A stretch of 41,182 nucleotides of DNA, taken from Candidatus Poribacteria bacterium (GTDB lineage: Bacteria; Poribacteria; WGA-4E; WGA-3G). The DNA lies in NCBI GenBank assembly GCA_009843785.1, contig VYCT01000219.1:1-41182 (forward strand), in the 5' to 3' direction. Under the pieces are notes generated by a model that saw only the letters and a list, made by a program, of their open reading frames with translations, had not been told where the DNA came from and ran no database searches. Of the stretch, positions 8,534-16,493 are shown piece after piece. Every line of letters begins with the position of its first letter. Within the stretch, counting starts at the first letter, position 1. The position numbers and the translations under genes are program-made.

Positions 8534-10189
8534 TTGGCTAATAAACAGATCAGATACGGTGGGAATACCCTCGCTTTTATCGTCATCATCTTCGGCATCC
8601 TTGCGCTGATTAACTTTCTGTCAACCCGTCGTTTTATTCGTGCAGACCTCACCGAGGACAAACGCTATACCATCTCAAAAGCGACTAAAAATGTGTTGGG
8701 GTCATTAGATGATATTGTAACAATCACTGCCTATTTTTCCACAGCACCCGCGGAAGTCGCTCGCATACGGCGCGACATCAAAGATGTGTTAGACGAATAC
8801 AACGCCTTCTCACAGAAACTCCAGATCGATTTTGTGAACCCCGCCGATTTCGACGACGCACAAAAACAGGAACTCCGTTTCAAGGGCATTCCTGAAGTGC
8901 AAATCAACGTCGTGAAAAAGGACAAAGCGGAAATAGCAAACGTCTATATGGGGCTCTCTATCGGTTACAGCGGTAAAGAAGAAACTTTACCCATAGTCCG
9001 CTCAACAGGGAATCTCGAATATGAACTTACCTCTACTATTCTCAAAGTTACCACAAAAGAGGCAAAAACAGTAGGATTCTTGACCGGGCACGGCGAATTT
9101 GACATCAACGCCCAACAATATCAGCAGTTCCGCCAACTTTTGGATAAAAATGGACAAGGGCAATATAACGTCACATCTGTCAGTCTACAAGACGGAAACG
9201 CCATTGATGATACCGTGACAACGTTGGTCGTCGCGGGGGTCCAGCAACCCTTGACTGAACGCGAGAAATATGAACTCGACCAGTTTATTATGCGTGGCGG
9301 CAGAGCAATCTTCTTGGTTGACACCATTCAAATACCACCGGGGACATTGCAAGGCACACCTGTGAACACAGGGTTAAACGATCTGCTGGAACATTATGGT
9401 GCCAAACTCGGCAATAACCTGCTTATTGACCGCAGATTCCATGACAATGCTCGGTTCCAACAAGGCCGCATGACCGTTTTTCAACCGTACCCGTATTTTG
9501 TTAAAATCATCAAATCAAACTTCTCAACAGAACACACCGTTACGAACCAATTGGAGGCGTTGACCCTACCTTGGACAAGTTCCTTAGAGGTGATACCGAA
9601 GGAAAGCATCACAGCAACACCGTTAGCAAAGACAAGTGAATTTGGGCAGACCCTCCAAGGTTATTATAATCTGATGCCAGATTTCCCGATACCGAATGCA
9701 GAAACTCAAGCCTATCCTGTCGCTGTCGCTTTAGAAGGTCAATTCAAAAGTTTTTATGCGGATAAAGAAATTCCAACAGCAGCAACCGACGCTGCTACAA
9801 GTACCGATGACAGCGAAACACCTGTTCCAACACAAGAGGCTGAAGCACAAACAACTATACCTGAAAGCGCGCAGACACAAATTGTTGTAGTCGGCACAGC
9901 ACAATTTCTAACACAGATGCGTCCTGATGGAATTAACTTTTTCTTAAACACCGTGGACTGGCTCACCCTTGGTGATACGCTCATCGGTATCCGATCGCAG
10001 ACGATCACAGAGCGGCCACTTCAAATAAAGACACCCGATGGCGGGTTCCGTGAAGTCTCAGAAATTGAGAAAAATTTTATTAGATACCTCTGTACTGTCG
10101 GAGTCTCATTCTTAGTAATCGCCTTCGGACTCGTCCGATATTTCTTAAAGAGGCGGGCAAAACGCTTAGTAGAATCGATGGCTCGGTAA
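8534..10189 (+). CDS. GldG-like ABC auxiliary protein
   Basis: A 551-aa protein with one helix near each end (about residues 11-29 and 520-538) and a large domain between them that should face the periplasm. The start DLTEDKRYTISKATKNVL, the FVNPADFDDAQKQ segment, VGFLTGHGEFD and the late VDWLTLGD are typical of GldG-type proteins (PF09822, ABC_transp_aux). A Thr/Ala/Glu-rich insert lies around residues 415-445. The start is TTG 8534 with AGGAG eight or nine bases upstream. In the Gld model GldG joins GldF and GldA as a transporter component; its exact role is not settled. Confidence 0.9.
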   Translation: MANKQIRYGGNTLAFIVIIFGILALINFLSTRRFIRADLTEDKRYTISKATKNVLGSLDDIVTITAYFSTAPAEVARIRRDIKDVLDEYNAFSQKLQIDFVNPADFDDAQKQELRFKGIPEVQINVVKKDKAEIANVYMGLSIGYSGKEETLPIVRSTGNLEYELTSTILKVTTKEAKTVGFLTGHGEFDINAQQYQQFRQLLDKNGQGQYNVTSVSLQDGNAIDDTVTTLVVAGVQQPLTEREKYELDQFIMRGGRAIFLVDTIQIPPGTLQGTPVNTGLNDLLEHYGAKLGNNLLIDRRFHDNARFQQGRMTVFQPYPYFVKIIKSNFSTEHTVTNQLEALTLPWTSSLEVIPKESITATPLAKTSEFGQTLQGYYNLMPDFPIPNAETQAYPVAVALEGQFKSFYADKEIPTAATDAATSTDDSETPVPTQEAEAQTTIPESAQTQIVVVGTAQFLTQMRPDGINFFLNTVDWLTLGDTLIGIRSQTITERPLQIKTPDGGFREVSEIEKNFIRYLCTVGVSFLVIAFGLVRYFLKRRAKRLVESMAR

Positions 10190-10220
10190 CTTATGCTATT
10201 AATGCCCCTTAGCAACAATT

Positions 10221-10270
10221 GTAGGGGTTGGGTTACCCAACCCGTTCGGACGAGGAAACCTCGCCCCTAC
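10221..10270. repeat. Cloverleaf-like intergenic palindrome
   Basis: An outer stem, GTAGGGG (10221-10227) with CCCCTAC (10264-10270), encloses two inner hairpins, TTGGG-TTA-CCCAA and GAGG-AAA-CCTC. The whole element would fold as a three-way junction on either strand. It lies inside an operon, between the GldG-like gene and the DUF4340 gene. Related words recur at 12199, 22035 and 31545. Confidence 0.7.
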
Positions 10271-10326
10271 ATCAGAAACCACCGTGAAACGCAGTGGAAC
10301 GGTGCCCAGAGGCCATAGTCAAAAAA

Positions 10327-11295
10327 ATGAAAACGAAACAACTTCTTATCTTAGGTGGCGTTCTTGTCGTTTTGGCAATCGTTGTCCTTGTTTTTGAAAA
10401 CCCCTTTGGAAAAAGCGAGTACGAAAAGAAGGTTGAGACAGCGACACCCCTGTTTCCAAACTTCGACAAAGAACAGGTTGCGAAAATAGAAATCATCGCC
10501 ACCGATGGAACAACAACGCTTTCAAAACAAGAGGGGACATGGATAGTCGCCTCGATGGACAACTATCCCGCGGATAGCGAAGGTGTTGCACAGTTACTGA
10601 CCAAAGTCGGGGAACTCAAGAATACGCAGCGCGTCTCTACCAACCCCGAAAAGCAGTCGGAATTTGAAGTAGACAGCACCGGTGTCGAAACGAAACTGAT
10701 GGACGTAAACGATAAAGTGTTAGCACACCTGTTTGTCGGAAAAATAACCCCCGGCTTTCTGAGCAGTTACGTGCGTGCAGCGGATGCCAATGATGTCTAT
10801 GTGGCACAAGGCAACCTCCAATCCGTTTTTAACAAAGGTACGCGTACTTGGAAAGATCGGACCATCTTCGAGTTTAGTAAAGGAAATGTTACCGAACTTA
10901 ACATCTCTTCACCAGAGGAAATGGTCGAACTGCGTCTCGATGCAGATGGAACATGGCAGATGCTCAAGCCTGAAGCGGCTACCGCCAATACAACTGAGGT
11001 TGACAACCTGCTGACAACACTTAGCGGATTGGATACAGACGACTTCGCTGACGCACAAGACGACCTTGCCGAATACGGTTTAGAGACCCCACAATCCGTT
11101 ATATCCGCTGCACTGAATGATGGCACAACGGCAACACTGTATATCGGAAACGAGGCAGAGGGGAAACTTTACGTCAAACGCGACGACAGCAACACCGTTT
11201 TCAGACTCTTCAAATCGAATGTAGATAGGTTAATAAAGAAATCTGATACGCTCAAGGCAGAGGCACCTCCGCCAGAAGTTGTACCAGGGGAATAG
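10327..11295 (+). CDS. DUF4340-type protein of the gliding-type ABC operon
   Basis: From ATG 10327 the protein is 322 aa. It has one N-terminal membrane helix (LLILGGVLVVLAIVVLVF) and a long extracytoplasmic region of two similar halves, with motifs such as TTTLSKQEGTWIVA and VELRLDADGTWQM, followed by a YGLETPQSVISAAL segment. This pattern fits DUF4340 (PF14238), which commonly follows GldG genes. The frame opens at 10294, but the first eleven codons lie at the edge of an intergenic repeat, so the MKTK start is preferred; its ribosome site is weak. It probably acts with the GldG-like protein outside the membrane. Confidence 0.82.
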   Translation: MKTKQLLILGGVLVVLAIVVLVFENPFGKSEYEKKVETATPLFPNFDKEQVAKIEIIATDGTTTLSKQEGTWIVASMDNYPADSEGVAQLLTKVGELKNTQRVSTNPEKQSEFEVDSTGVETKLMDVNDKVLAHLFVGKITPGFLSSYVRAADANDVYVAQGNLQSVFNKGTRTWKDRTIFEFSKGNVTELNISSPEEMVELRLDADGTWQMLKPEAATANTTEVDNLLTTLSGLDTDDFADAQDDLAEYGLETPQSVISAALNDGTTATLYIGNEAEGKLYVKRDDSNTVFRLFKSNVDRLIKKSDTLKAEAPPPEVVPGE

Positions 11296-11346
11296 TTATC
11301 AGTACGATTTTTTTTCAAAAAATCTTTCAGTTTGCCTCGCAGTGAG

Positions 11347-11402
11347 AGTTATCAGTTAAGAGAAAGACTTTATCTGTCAAGTTTCTTTCTTAACCGATAA
11401 CT
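11347..11402. repeat. Inverted repeat of the GTTATCAG family
   Basis: AGTTATCAGTTAAGAGAAAG (11347-11366) pairs almost perfectly with CTTTCTTAACCGATAACT (11385-11402). It is followed by degenerate CGACAACCGACAAC units and lies between the DUF4340 and SIMPL genes. Related sequence appears at 14852 and 28894. Confidence 0.65.
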
Positions 11403-11441
11403 GTAAACCGACAACCGACAACTATATTAAGGAGATTTAAC

Positions 11442-12182
11442 GTGAAGAGATTTAAATTTTTGTGTTTAGGGCTAAGTTTACTGTTTGCCACAATTCTCGT
11501 CGGATGTGACTCACAAATCATATCCCCCCTGGTTCCATCACCGGAGAGCAGGAGTATTCACGTTAACGGAAGCGGTTCGGTTACAGGTGAACCGGATATA
11601 GCGACGCTTCACTTGGGTGTATCTGTTGAGAAAGAGACGGTCGAGGCGGCACGCGAGGCAGCCGCAAGCGCGATGACAGCAGTCATAGACACTCTGAAAG
11701 CCAACGATATCGCTGAAAATGACATTCAAACGGAGAATTTTAGCATCTACCCCCAGTATGATTGGACGGAGGAGGGGCGCACGCTGCGGGGTTACAGGGT
11801 AAACAATAGCGTTCGCGCGAAGGTCCGAGACCTCGAAACGCTTAGCGATATAATTGACGACGCTACCGGAGCCGGTGGAGACATTATCGTTGTAAACTCG
11901 ATCCAATTCATGATTGAGGACCCTACACCCTTACAAGCACAAGCGCGTGTCTTAGCAGTGAAGAACGCCGAAGCGAAGGCGCAAACTTTAGCGGAGGCGA
12001 GTGGTGTTACGCTCGGAAAACCTATCACGATCATGGAAACATCGCATGCCGCGGGTCCCCCTATCGCCTATGCTGAGACTGCCGAGTTCGCCGCTGATGA
12101 TAGTGCTCGCAGTTCAACCCCTATTCAAGCGGGAGAACTCACCGTCACCATAAACATCACTCTCGTTTACGAGATGGAGTAG
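11442..12182 (+). CDS. SIMPL-domain (DUF541) lipoprotein
   Basis: A 246-aa protein with a lipoprotein signal peptide ending in lipobox LVGC (Cys near residue 22). The mature domain starts with SIHVNGSGSVTGEPDIATLHLGV, the hallmark of SIMPL/DUF541 proteins, and continues with IDTLKANDIAENDIQTENFSIYPQYDW and the closing TVTINITLVYEM. Members are periplasmic or surface-anchored; the E. coli homologue YggE is linked to oxidative stress, but the molecular role is unclear. The GTG start at 11442 has AAGGAG ten bases upstream. The gene ends before a palindrome shared with the convergent acyltransferase module. Confidence 0.92.
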   Translation: MKRFKFLCLGLSLLFATILVGCDSQIISPLVPSPESRSIHVNGSGSVTGEPDIATLHLGVSVEKETVEAAREAAASAMTAVIDTLKANDIAENDIQTENFSIYPQYDWTEEGRTLRGYRVNNSVRAKVRDLETLSDIIDDATGAGGDIIVVNSIQFMIEDPTPLQAQARVLAVKNAEAKAQTLAEASGVTLGKPITIMETSHAAGPPIAYAETAEFAADDSARSSTPIQAGELTVTINITLVYEME

Positions 12183-12198
12183 CATTCCCTCAACACCC

Positions 12199-12226
12199 GT
12201 AGGGACAGGCTCTACTCTGTCCCTAC
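12199..12226. terminator. Palindrome between convergent genes
   Basis: GTAGGGACAG and CTGTCCCTAC form a perfect 10-bp stem with an 8-base loop, placed between the SIMPL gene (plus) and the last gene of the acyltransferase module (minus). It lacks a long T-run, so it may be a bidirectional stop or only a dispersed repeat. Confidence 0.5.
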
Positions 12227-12227
12227 T

Positions 12228-13280
12228 TTATCGGATCACAGGCACCTTCCGCCACCCTTGCCCTTCTGTGAATTCTCGGACACTCAAGCACCAAACAACA
12301 ACCCGTTTCCCCTTCATATTATCGCGCCGCCGATGAAGGTTCAAGCGGGACGGTGTCGCGCCCGAACCCCGAACCGCTACGACATCTACAGGAAACCCAA
12401 GTTGATGCGCGAGATGATCCGGCAACCCAGCACCTTTTGCATGCATGTCTGCCCCCGCGTGAAAGACAAGGTTGTGACTATCTCCGAGCAAAACAACCGG
12501 ACTCGCTCGCCACGACGCGCTGACACCTTCCTTGATATAAGTCAGCCGTAGTTGTTCTTTCTGCAGTTTTTCGTCACCGAGTTCCCTCCAGAGATCACCC
12601 GTAATTTCAGCCGTGCGCGTTTCTGTCTCAATATTTCTGTTAGGGATTTCCGCTACCCACGAAGGCGTACCGATGGCTTCAGCAATCGCCTCCGCTGCCA
12701 ACACACACCCCTGCCCAGACCAGTGCGTATCCTGTTTGCAGTAGACAGGCCCAGCATCGGTGAACCGGTTTTTGCGGAAAATCGGTGTTAAGTCAAGCAC
12801 ATTCACGCCCTGTTCCCGCAGAATGTCGTAGAATTTGAGATGGTATTCATCAATCCGTGCTGTTGTGTGCCCATGTTCAGAAATCATCTCAGGATAAATC
12901 GTGGTTTTTGCCGGTATTGGCACGAAGATGAGTTCAATACCTGCTCTATCCAACTGCGCCTTGAAATCGAGGATAGCAGGCAGTGGATCGGCGAATTCAG
13001 GATTTGATGCGCGACTGACGCGCGGCGCTGCATCTCCCCAAAATTGTCCAACGCTCATAGAACGGAGTTCGGGCGCAAAGAACAACCACCCCTCTTTCCC
13101 AGAAACGACTGTCGTCTTTTGCGTCTCTGCTTCGGCAGCCTTTTCAGCTAATGACTCTATGAAAAATTCCGTTTCGGCAGCGGTGAAGTTAACAAACGAT
13201 ATAAGTAGCAAAAGAGACAATAATACGTAACAAGTAGATTGCAACCCGACCTTCAAAAGCAGTAGATTTTCCAAAGTCAT
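12228..13280 (-). CDS. AlgJ/AlgX-like SGNH O-acetyltransferase, last gene of the module
   Basis: About 350 aa from ATG 13280, with an N-terminal membrane anchor (a hydrophobic run of about 30 residues) and an SGNH-type domain. Markers are KEGWLFFAPE, the DTHWSGQGCVLAA block with the catalytic Asp and His, and VVLLGDSHN with the catalytic Ser. AlgJ/AlgX-type proteins accept acyl groups delivered by an AlgI-type membrane acyltransferase and move them to exopolysaccharide in the periplasm. The open frame extends 12 codons further upstream, but ATG 13280 overlaps the TGA of the preceding gene (ATGA), a typical coupled start. Confidence 0.88.
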   Translation of the reverse strand: MTLENLLLLKVGLQSTCYVLLSLLLLISFVNFTAAETEFFIESLAEKAAEAETQKTTVVSGKEGWLFFAPELRSMSVGQFWGDAAPRVSRASNPEFADPLPAILDFKAQLDRAGIELIFVPIPAKTTIYPEMISEHGHTTARIDEYHLKFYDILREQGVNVLDLTPIFRKNRFTDAGPVYCKQDTHWSGQGCVLAAEAIAEAIGTPSWVAEIPNRNIETETRTAEITGDLWRELGDEKLQKEQLRLTYIKEGVSASWRASPVVLLGDSHNLVFHAGADMHAKGAGLPDHLAHQLGFPVDVVAVRGSGATPSRLNLHRRRDNMKGKRVVVWCLSVREFTEGQGWRKVPVIR

Positions 13281-14839
13281 TCTGGTAACTCTCCCCAATA
13301 TACATCCAGTAACCATGCTTCTTCATTTTCCAACTCTTTTCGATTGTAGCTGCCGTATTCAGTTTCGACTGCTGTCCATGGACGGAGATGCAACTTAACT
13401 TTCTGATCCACTTTGAAAGTCGCAGCGGCTGTCCACTGATTTTCACGCATACCCCACAAAAATACAACGAACGCCTCTGGCAGCTCAGATGTATCTGCAT
13501 TTTCGAGATGTAGTGCGATGATGCATTCAGCATACGGAACGGTTCGCGGCATCGGCGGCTCCGTTTTTGTCTTGATCGTTGCCGTGACAGTTATGGCTTC
13601 GCCTTGATTAATAGGTGTCGTTTCTAACTGCTCAGCAGTTTGAATCTGTGGTATTGATAATAGTTTCCAGTTACCAGAGAAAAGCTCCCGCGCTGCGAAC
13701 TGATAGATAAGCACGCGTTTACCGGCGAGACGATCATTTCCACGGATAATCTCTTGCACAAGTGCCTGACGCGTCGCATCAGCACCACCAGCATTGATGA
13801 TAATCTTATCAATCGGTCGCGCAAGTGCCGCACTGAGGTGTTCAACGAAACCAGCAGAATCGCCCCACCCCATGCCGCCAAGCGAATAGATGTTGCTGAA
13901 ACTGTCTCCCAAAAATAGAATCTCTGATGCCTGCATAGATTGCCACAGATCGCCTGAACGGGTTTTAACAACGTGACGTGTGACGTGCGCCTGCGTAAAC
14001 AACTGCTGATCCTCTGGCAGCTTCAGCATCTTCGCGATGTCCCCGATATTAGTAGTCTCCTCGGCAGTTTTCGTGTAGACGAACGATTGATCAGAGGGCA
14101 ATTCAACCTGTTCCGCCATGAACGCAGCCAAATGTTTCGCGACGCGTTCCATTGCTTCTGGTTTCCAGTGCGTATCCGTTTTGAGATATTGGGGTTCTCG
14201 ACGGGCAGCTGCAAAGAGCAGTGGCGCGGGATCGTATACCAGAACGCCTTCTGACCTGAGTCCATCAATAAACGCCGCATAATCGGGATGATGTATCGAC
14301 GCCTCAACGTTTTGGTAGCGTGCTGAAAATTTCTCAGGGTGAATCGTCGGTTTAACAGGTGTTGGCATAATGATAAGCATAATGTCGCGTGCCTGCAACT
14401 GACGATTGAAATCGATAAGCGCGGTGAGTGCTGTGCTTACTGTCTTCTCGGAGTTAGGACTGATGAGTGAATCTATGTCGGCACGGTAGAATAACCACCC
14501 GTCGCGTCCGAGATAGGCTTGTTCATTGCCGATAAAGAACACCCGCGTCAGAATTGTCTGAACGCTCGGCAACAGCCAATCGGTCAGTACAGATTCTTCT
14601 GCCAGCGTATCCTCGTACTGCGCAATCTCTGTGAGACTGGGGACCGGTAACAAATGAATGGCTCGGAAGATGTGAGGGGGTTTATCTCGCTGGATGTCAG
14701 AAACCAACTGGCAGATCGGAACGGACAGAAGCGTCACACTGAAGATGACAAGACCAACAATGCTTACATTTCGTTTGACTTGTGTAGAGCCGAGTTCTTT
14801 TTCAGCCGTCTCCCGGCGAATTTCAGCTAAGTTTTGCAT
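13277..14839 (-). CDS. AlgJ/AlgX-like SGNH O-acetyltransferase
   Basis: A 520-aa protein with one membrane helix near residue 30 and an SGNH domain marked by GRDGWLFYRAD, KTDTHWKPEAMERV (catalytic Asp/His) and ILFLGDSFSNIY (catalytic Ser). A C-terminal region of about 120 residues, starting near LLSIPQIQTAEQ, may be a beta-rich accessory or sugar-binding domain; that is a guess from composition. It is translationally coupled to the next gene through an ATGA overlap. Two AlgJ/AlgX-like proteins beside one MBOAT suggest two acceptor steps or two substrates, as AlgJ and AlgX share work in alginate acetylation. Confidence 0.9.
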   Translation of the reverse strand: MQNLAEIRRETAEKELGSTQVKRNVSIVGLVIFSVTLLSVPICQLVSDIQRDKPPHIFRAIHLLPVPSLTEIAQYEDTLAEESVLTDWLLPSVQTILTRVFFIGNEQAYLGRDGWLFYRADIDSLISPNSEKTVSTALTALIDFNRQLQARDIMLIIMPTPVKPTIHPEKFSARYQNVEASIHHPDYAAFIDGLRSEGVLVYDPAPLLFAAARREPQYLKTDTHWKPEAMERVAKHLAAFMAEQVELPSDQSFVYTKTAEETTNIGDIAKMLKLPEDQQLFTQAHVTRHVVKTRSGDLWQSMQASEILFLGDSFSNIYSLGGMGWGDSAGFVEHLSAALARPIDKIIINAGGADATRQALVQEIIRGNDRLAGKRVLIYQFAARELFSGNWKLLSIPQIQTAEQLETTPINQGEAITVTATIKTKTEPPMPRTVPYAECIIALHLENADTSELPEAFVVFLWGMRENQWTAAATFKVDQKVKLHLRPWTAVETEYGSYNRKELENEEAWLLDVYWGELPE

Positions 14840-14851
14840 GTGAATGGTTAT

Positions 14852-14903
14852 GAGTTATCAGAGGAAATAGTTTTCAGTTATCGGTTATCAGTTTTCAGTT
14901 AAG
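14852..14903. repeat. GTTATCAG-family repeat
   Basis: Tandem degenerate copies of CAGTTATC/GGTTATCAG/TTTTCAGTT fill the gap between the MBOAT gene and the downstream AlgJ-like gene. The same words occur at 11347-11402 and 28894-29000, which makes this a dispersed intergenic repeat family. Confidence 0.6.
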
Positions 14904-14983
14904 AGTCCCCTTGTGGCAGTCATAGAAAATGTTCCCAGCACAAGCCCCTAACTGGTTACTGGTAACTATTACTCTGATAGCCA

Positions 14984-16387
14984 TTAAAAAATAAAATAGA
15001 TGAACGGATTATACGCCTGCGTTGCCAAAACAGCAAGAGATAACCAGAGCAGAGTTATGCATATCCCTATTTTGAGAAGTGTCAACTGTTGCGTCCAGTC
15101 CCACGTCTGTGGAAAACGCCAGACGACAATGCACGCTATGCCCATCACCAATAGATAGTAAGGTTGATAGAGGATACCTGCAATTAAATCGGTGCTGGGT
15201 TGAACCTGGACTTTGCTGAACATGCATTGCAGATAGGTGATTGCGTGTGGGAGTTCATTCATTCTAAAGAAAACCCACGCGATCAAAACAAGTAGAAACG
15301 TCGCCGCGACCCGTAAGGGTTTCGGTATTGATCCGTAAAAACTCGCTTTTCCGCGTTTCCTCTCAAGGGCGAGCATGCCGCCGTGAATTCCGCCCCAGAT
15401 AACAAAATTCCAAGACGCGCCGTGCCATAAACCACCGAGCAGCATCACAAGTGCCAAGTTGACATAGGTACGAGCAGCACCTCGACGATTTCCACCGAGT
15501 GGAATATAGAGATAATCGCGCAACCAACTTGAAAGCGAGATATGCCACCGCCGCCAAAACTCCGTAATAGATTCAGCACGGTAAGGGGCATCAAAGTTCT
15601 TGGCAAAAGTAAATCCGAGCATTAACCCCAGACCGATCGCCATGTCGGAATAACCGCTAAAATCGAAATAGATTTGAAACGCATACGCGATGACACCATA
15701 CCACGCATCAAGTGTACCAACGACACCGACCTCGAAGACTGTATCAGCACATTTGCCGCAAGGGTTTGCTATCAAAACCTTCTTCGCCATTCCGAGCGAA
15801 AAGAACGCGATCCCACGAGCGAACTTCTGCAACGTGTGCGTGCGATGGTGTAACTGATCGGCAATCTCTGAAAATCGAACGATCGGCCCCGCGACGAGCT
15901 GCGGAAACATTGACACATAACAGGCGAAGTCAATAAAATTCCGAATCGCCTTCGCATCGCCGCGATAGACATCTATCGTATAACTCATCGACTGGAAGGT
16001 GTAGAAACTGATACCGAGTGGAAGCGTTACGTGAAGCACACTCTCCCATATCGGTAGACCGAGCCAGCCCACAATAGCGTTTATGTTCGCGATGCCGAAG
16101 TTAAAGTACTTGAAAAAACCTAAAAGAGACAGATTTGAGCAGATTGAAACCGTTACTGCTAATTTGCGGTTGCGCGGACTCTCACTTCCTGAAATGATGC
16201 GTCCACAAGTATAATCAATGAGTGTTGAGGCAAACATGAGCGGCGCAAACAGAGGGTTTGCCCAACCGTAAAAGATATAACTAAAGAGGGTCAACCCGAA
16301 GTGTTTCGCCCAGCGCGGGAGCAGATAGTAACTGATTAACGCAATAGGGAAGAAATAATAGACGAAGATGTGCGAACTGAAAACCAT
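14984..16387 (-). CDS. AlgI-like MBOAT O-acyltransferase
   Basis: A 467-aa polytopic protein with the markers of the AlgI branch of membrane-bound O-acyltransferases: LPLGISFYTFQSMSYTIDVY, MFPQLVAGPIVRF, QIYFDFSGYSDMAIG, FWRRWHISLSSWLRDYLYI (His 282) and GGLWHGASWNFVIWG (His 322, the expected catalytic histidine). It should move acyl groups, usually acetyl, across or to the outer face of the inner membrane for transfer to polysaccharide by the SGNH partners downstream. No glycosyltransferase or polymerase gene lies in the window, so the polysaccharide is made from genes elsewhere. Confidence 0.95.
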   Translation of the reverse strand: MVFSSHIFVYYFFPIALISYYLLPRWAKHFGLTLFSYIFYGWANPLFAPLMFASTLIDYTCGRIISGSESPRNRKLAVTVSICSNLSLLGFFKYFNFGIANINAIVGWLGLPIWESVLHVTLPLGISFYTFQSMSYTIDVYRGDAKAIRNFIDFACYVSMFPQLVAGPIVRFSEIADQLHHRTHTLQKFARGIAFFSLGMAKKVLIANPCGKCADTVFEVGVVGTLDAWYGVIAYAFQIYFDFSGYSDMAIGLGLMLGFTFAKNFDAPYRAESITEFWRRWHISLSSWLRDYLYIPLGGNRRGAARTYVNLALVMLLGGLWHGASWNFVIWGGIHGGMLALERKRGKASFYGSIPKPLRVAATFLLVLIAWVFFRMNELPHAITYLQCMFSKVQVQPSTDLIAGILYQPYYLLVMGIACIVVWRFPQTWDWTQQLTLLKIGICITLLWLSLAVLATQAYNPFIYFIF

Positions 16388-16410
16388 TTTTTTTACTATG
16401 GCCCCTTGCC

Positions 16411-16436
16411 ATGGTCAACCCCGTTGGGTTGACCAT
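16411..16436. repeat. Palindrome upstream of the MBOAT gene
   Basis: ATGGTCAACCC pairs perfectly with GGGTTGACCAT across CGTT. It lies in the 106-bp gap between the PepSY-SGNH gene and the MBOAT gene, which are transcribed the same way. It could attenuate or protect the operon mRNA. Confidence 0.6.
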
Positions 16437-16493
16437 CGGTTTTCGATAAGACCGGGGCGTTCTCGGCAGGAAGTCCGTTCTCTAATAGGAAGT

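Noticed and set aside
13281-13316. Upstream start of the last AlgJ/AlgX-like gene
   Set aside because: Those 12 codons overlap the preceding gene; ATG 13280 forms the usual ATGA coupled start.
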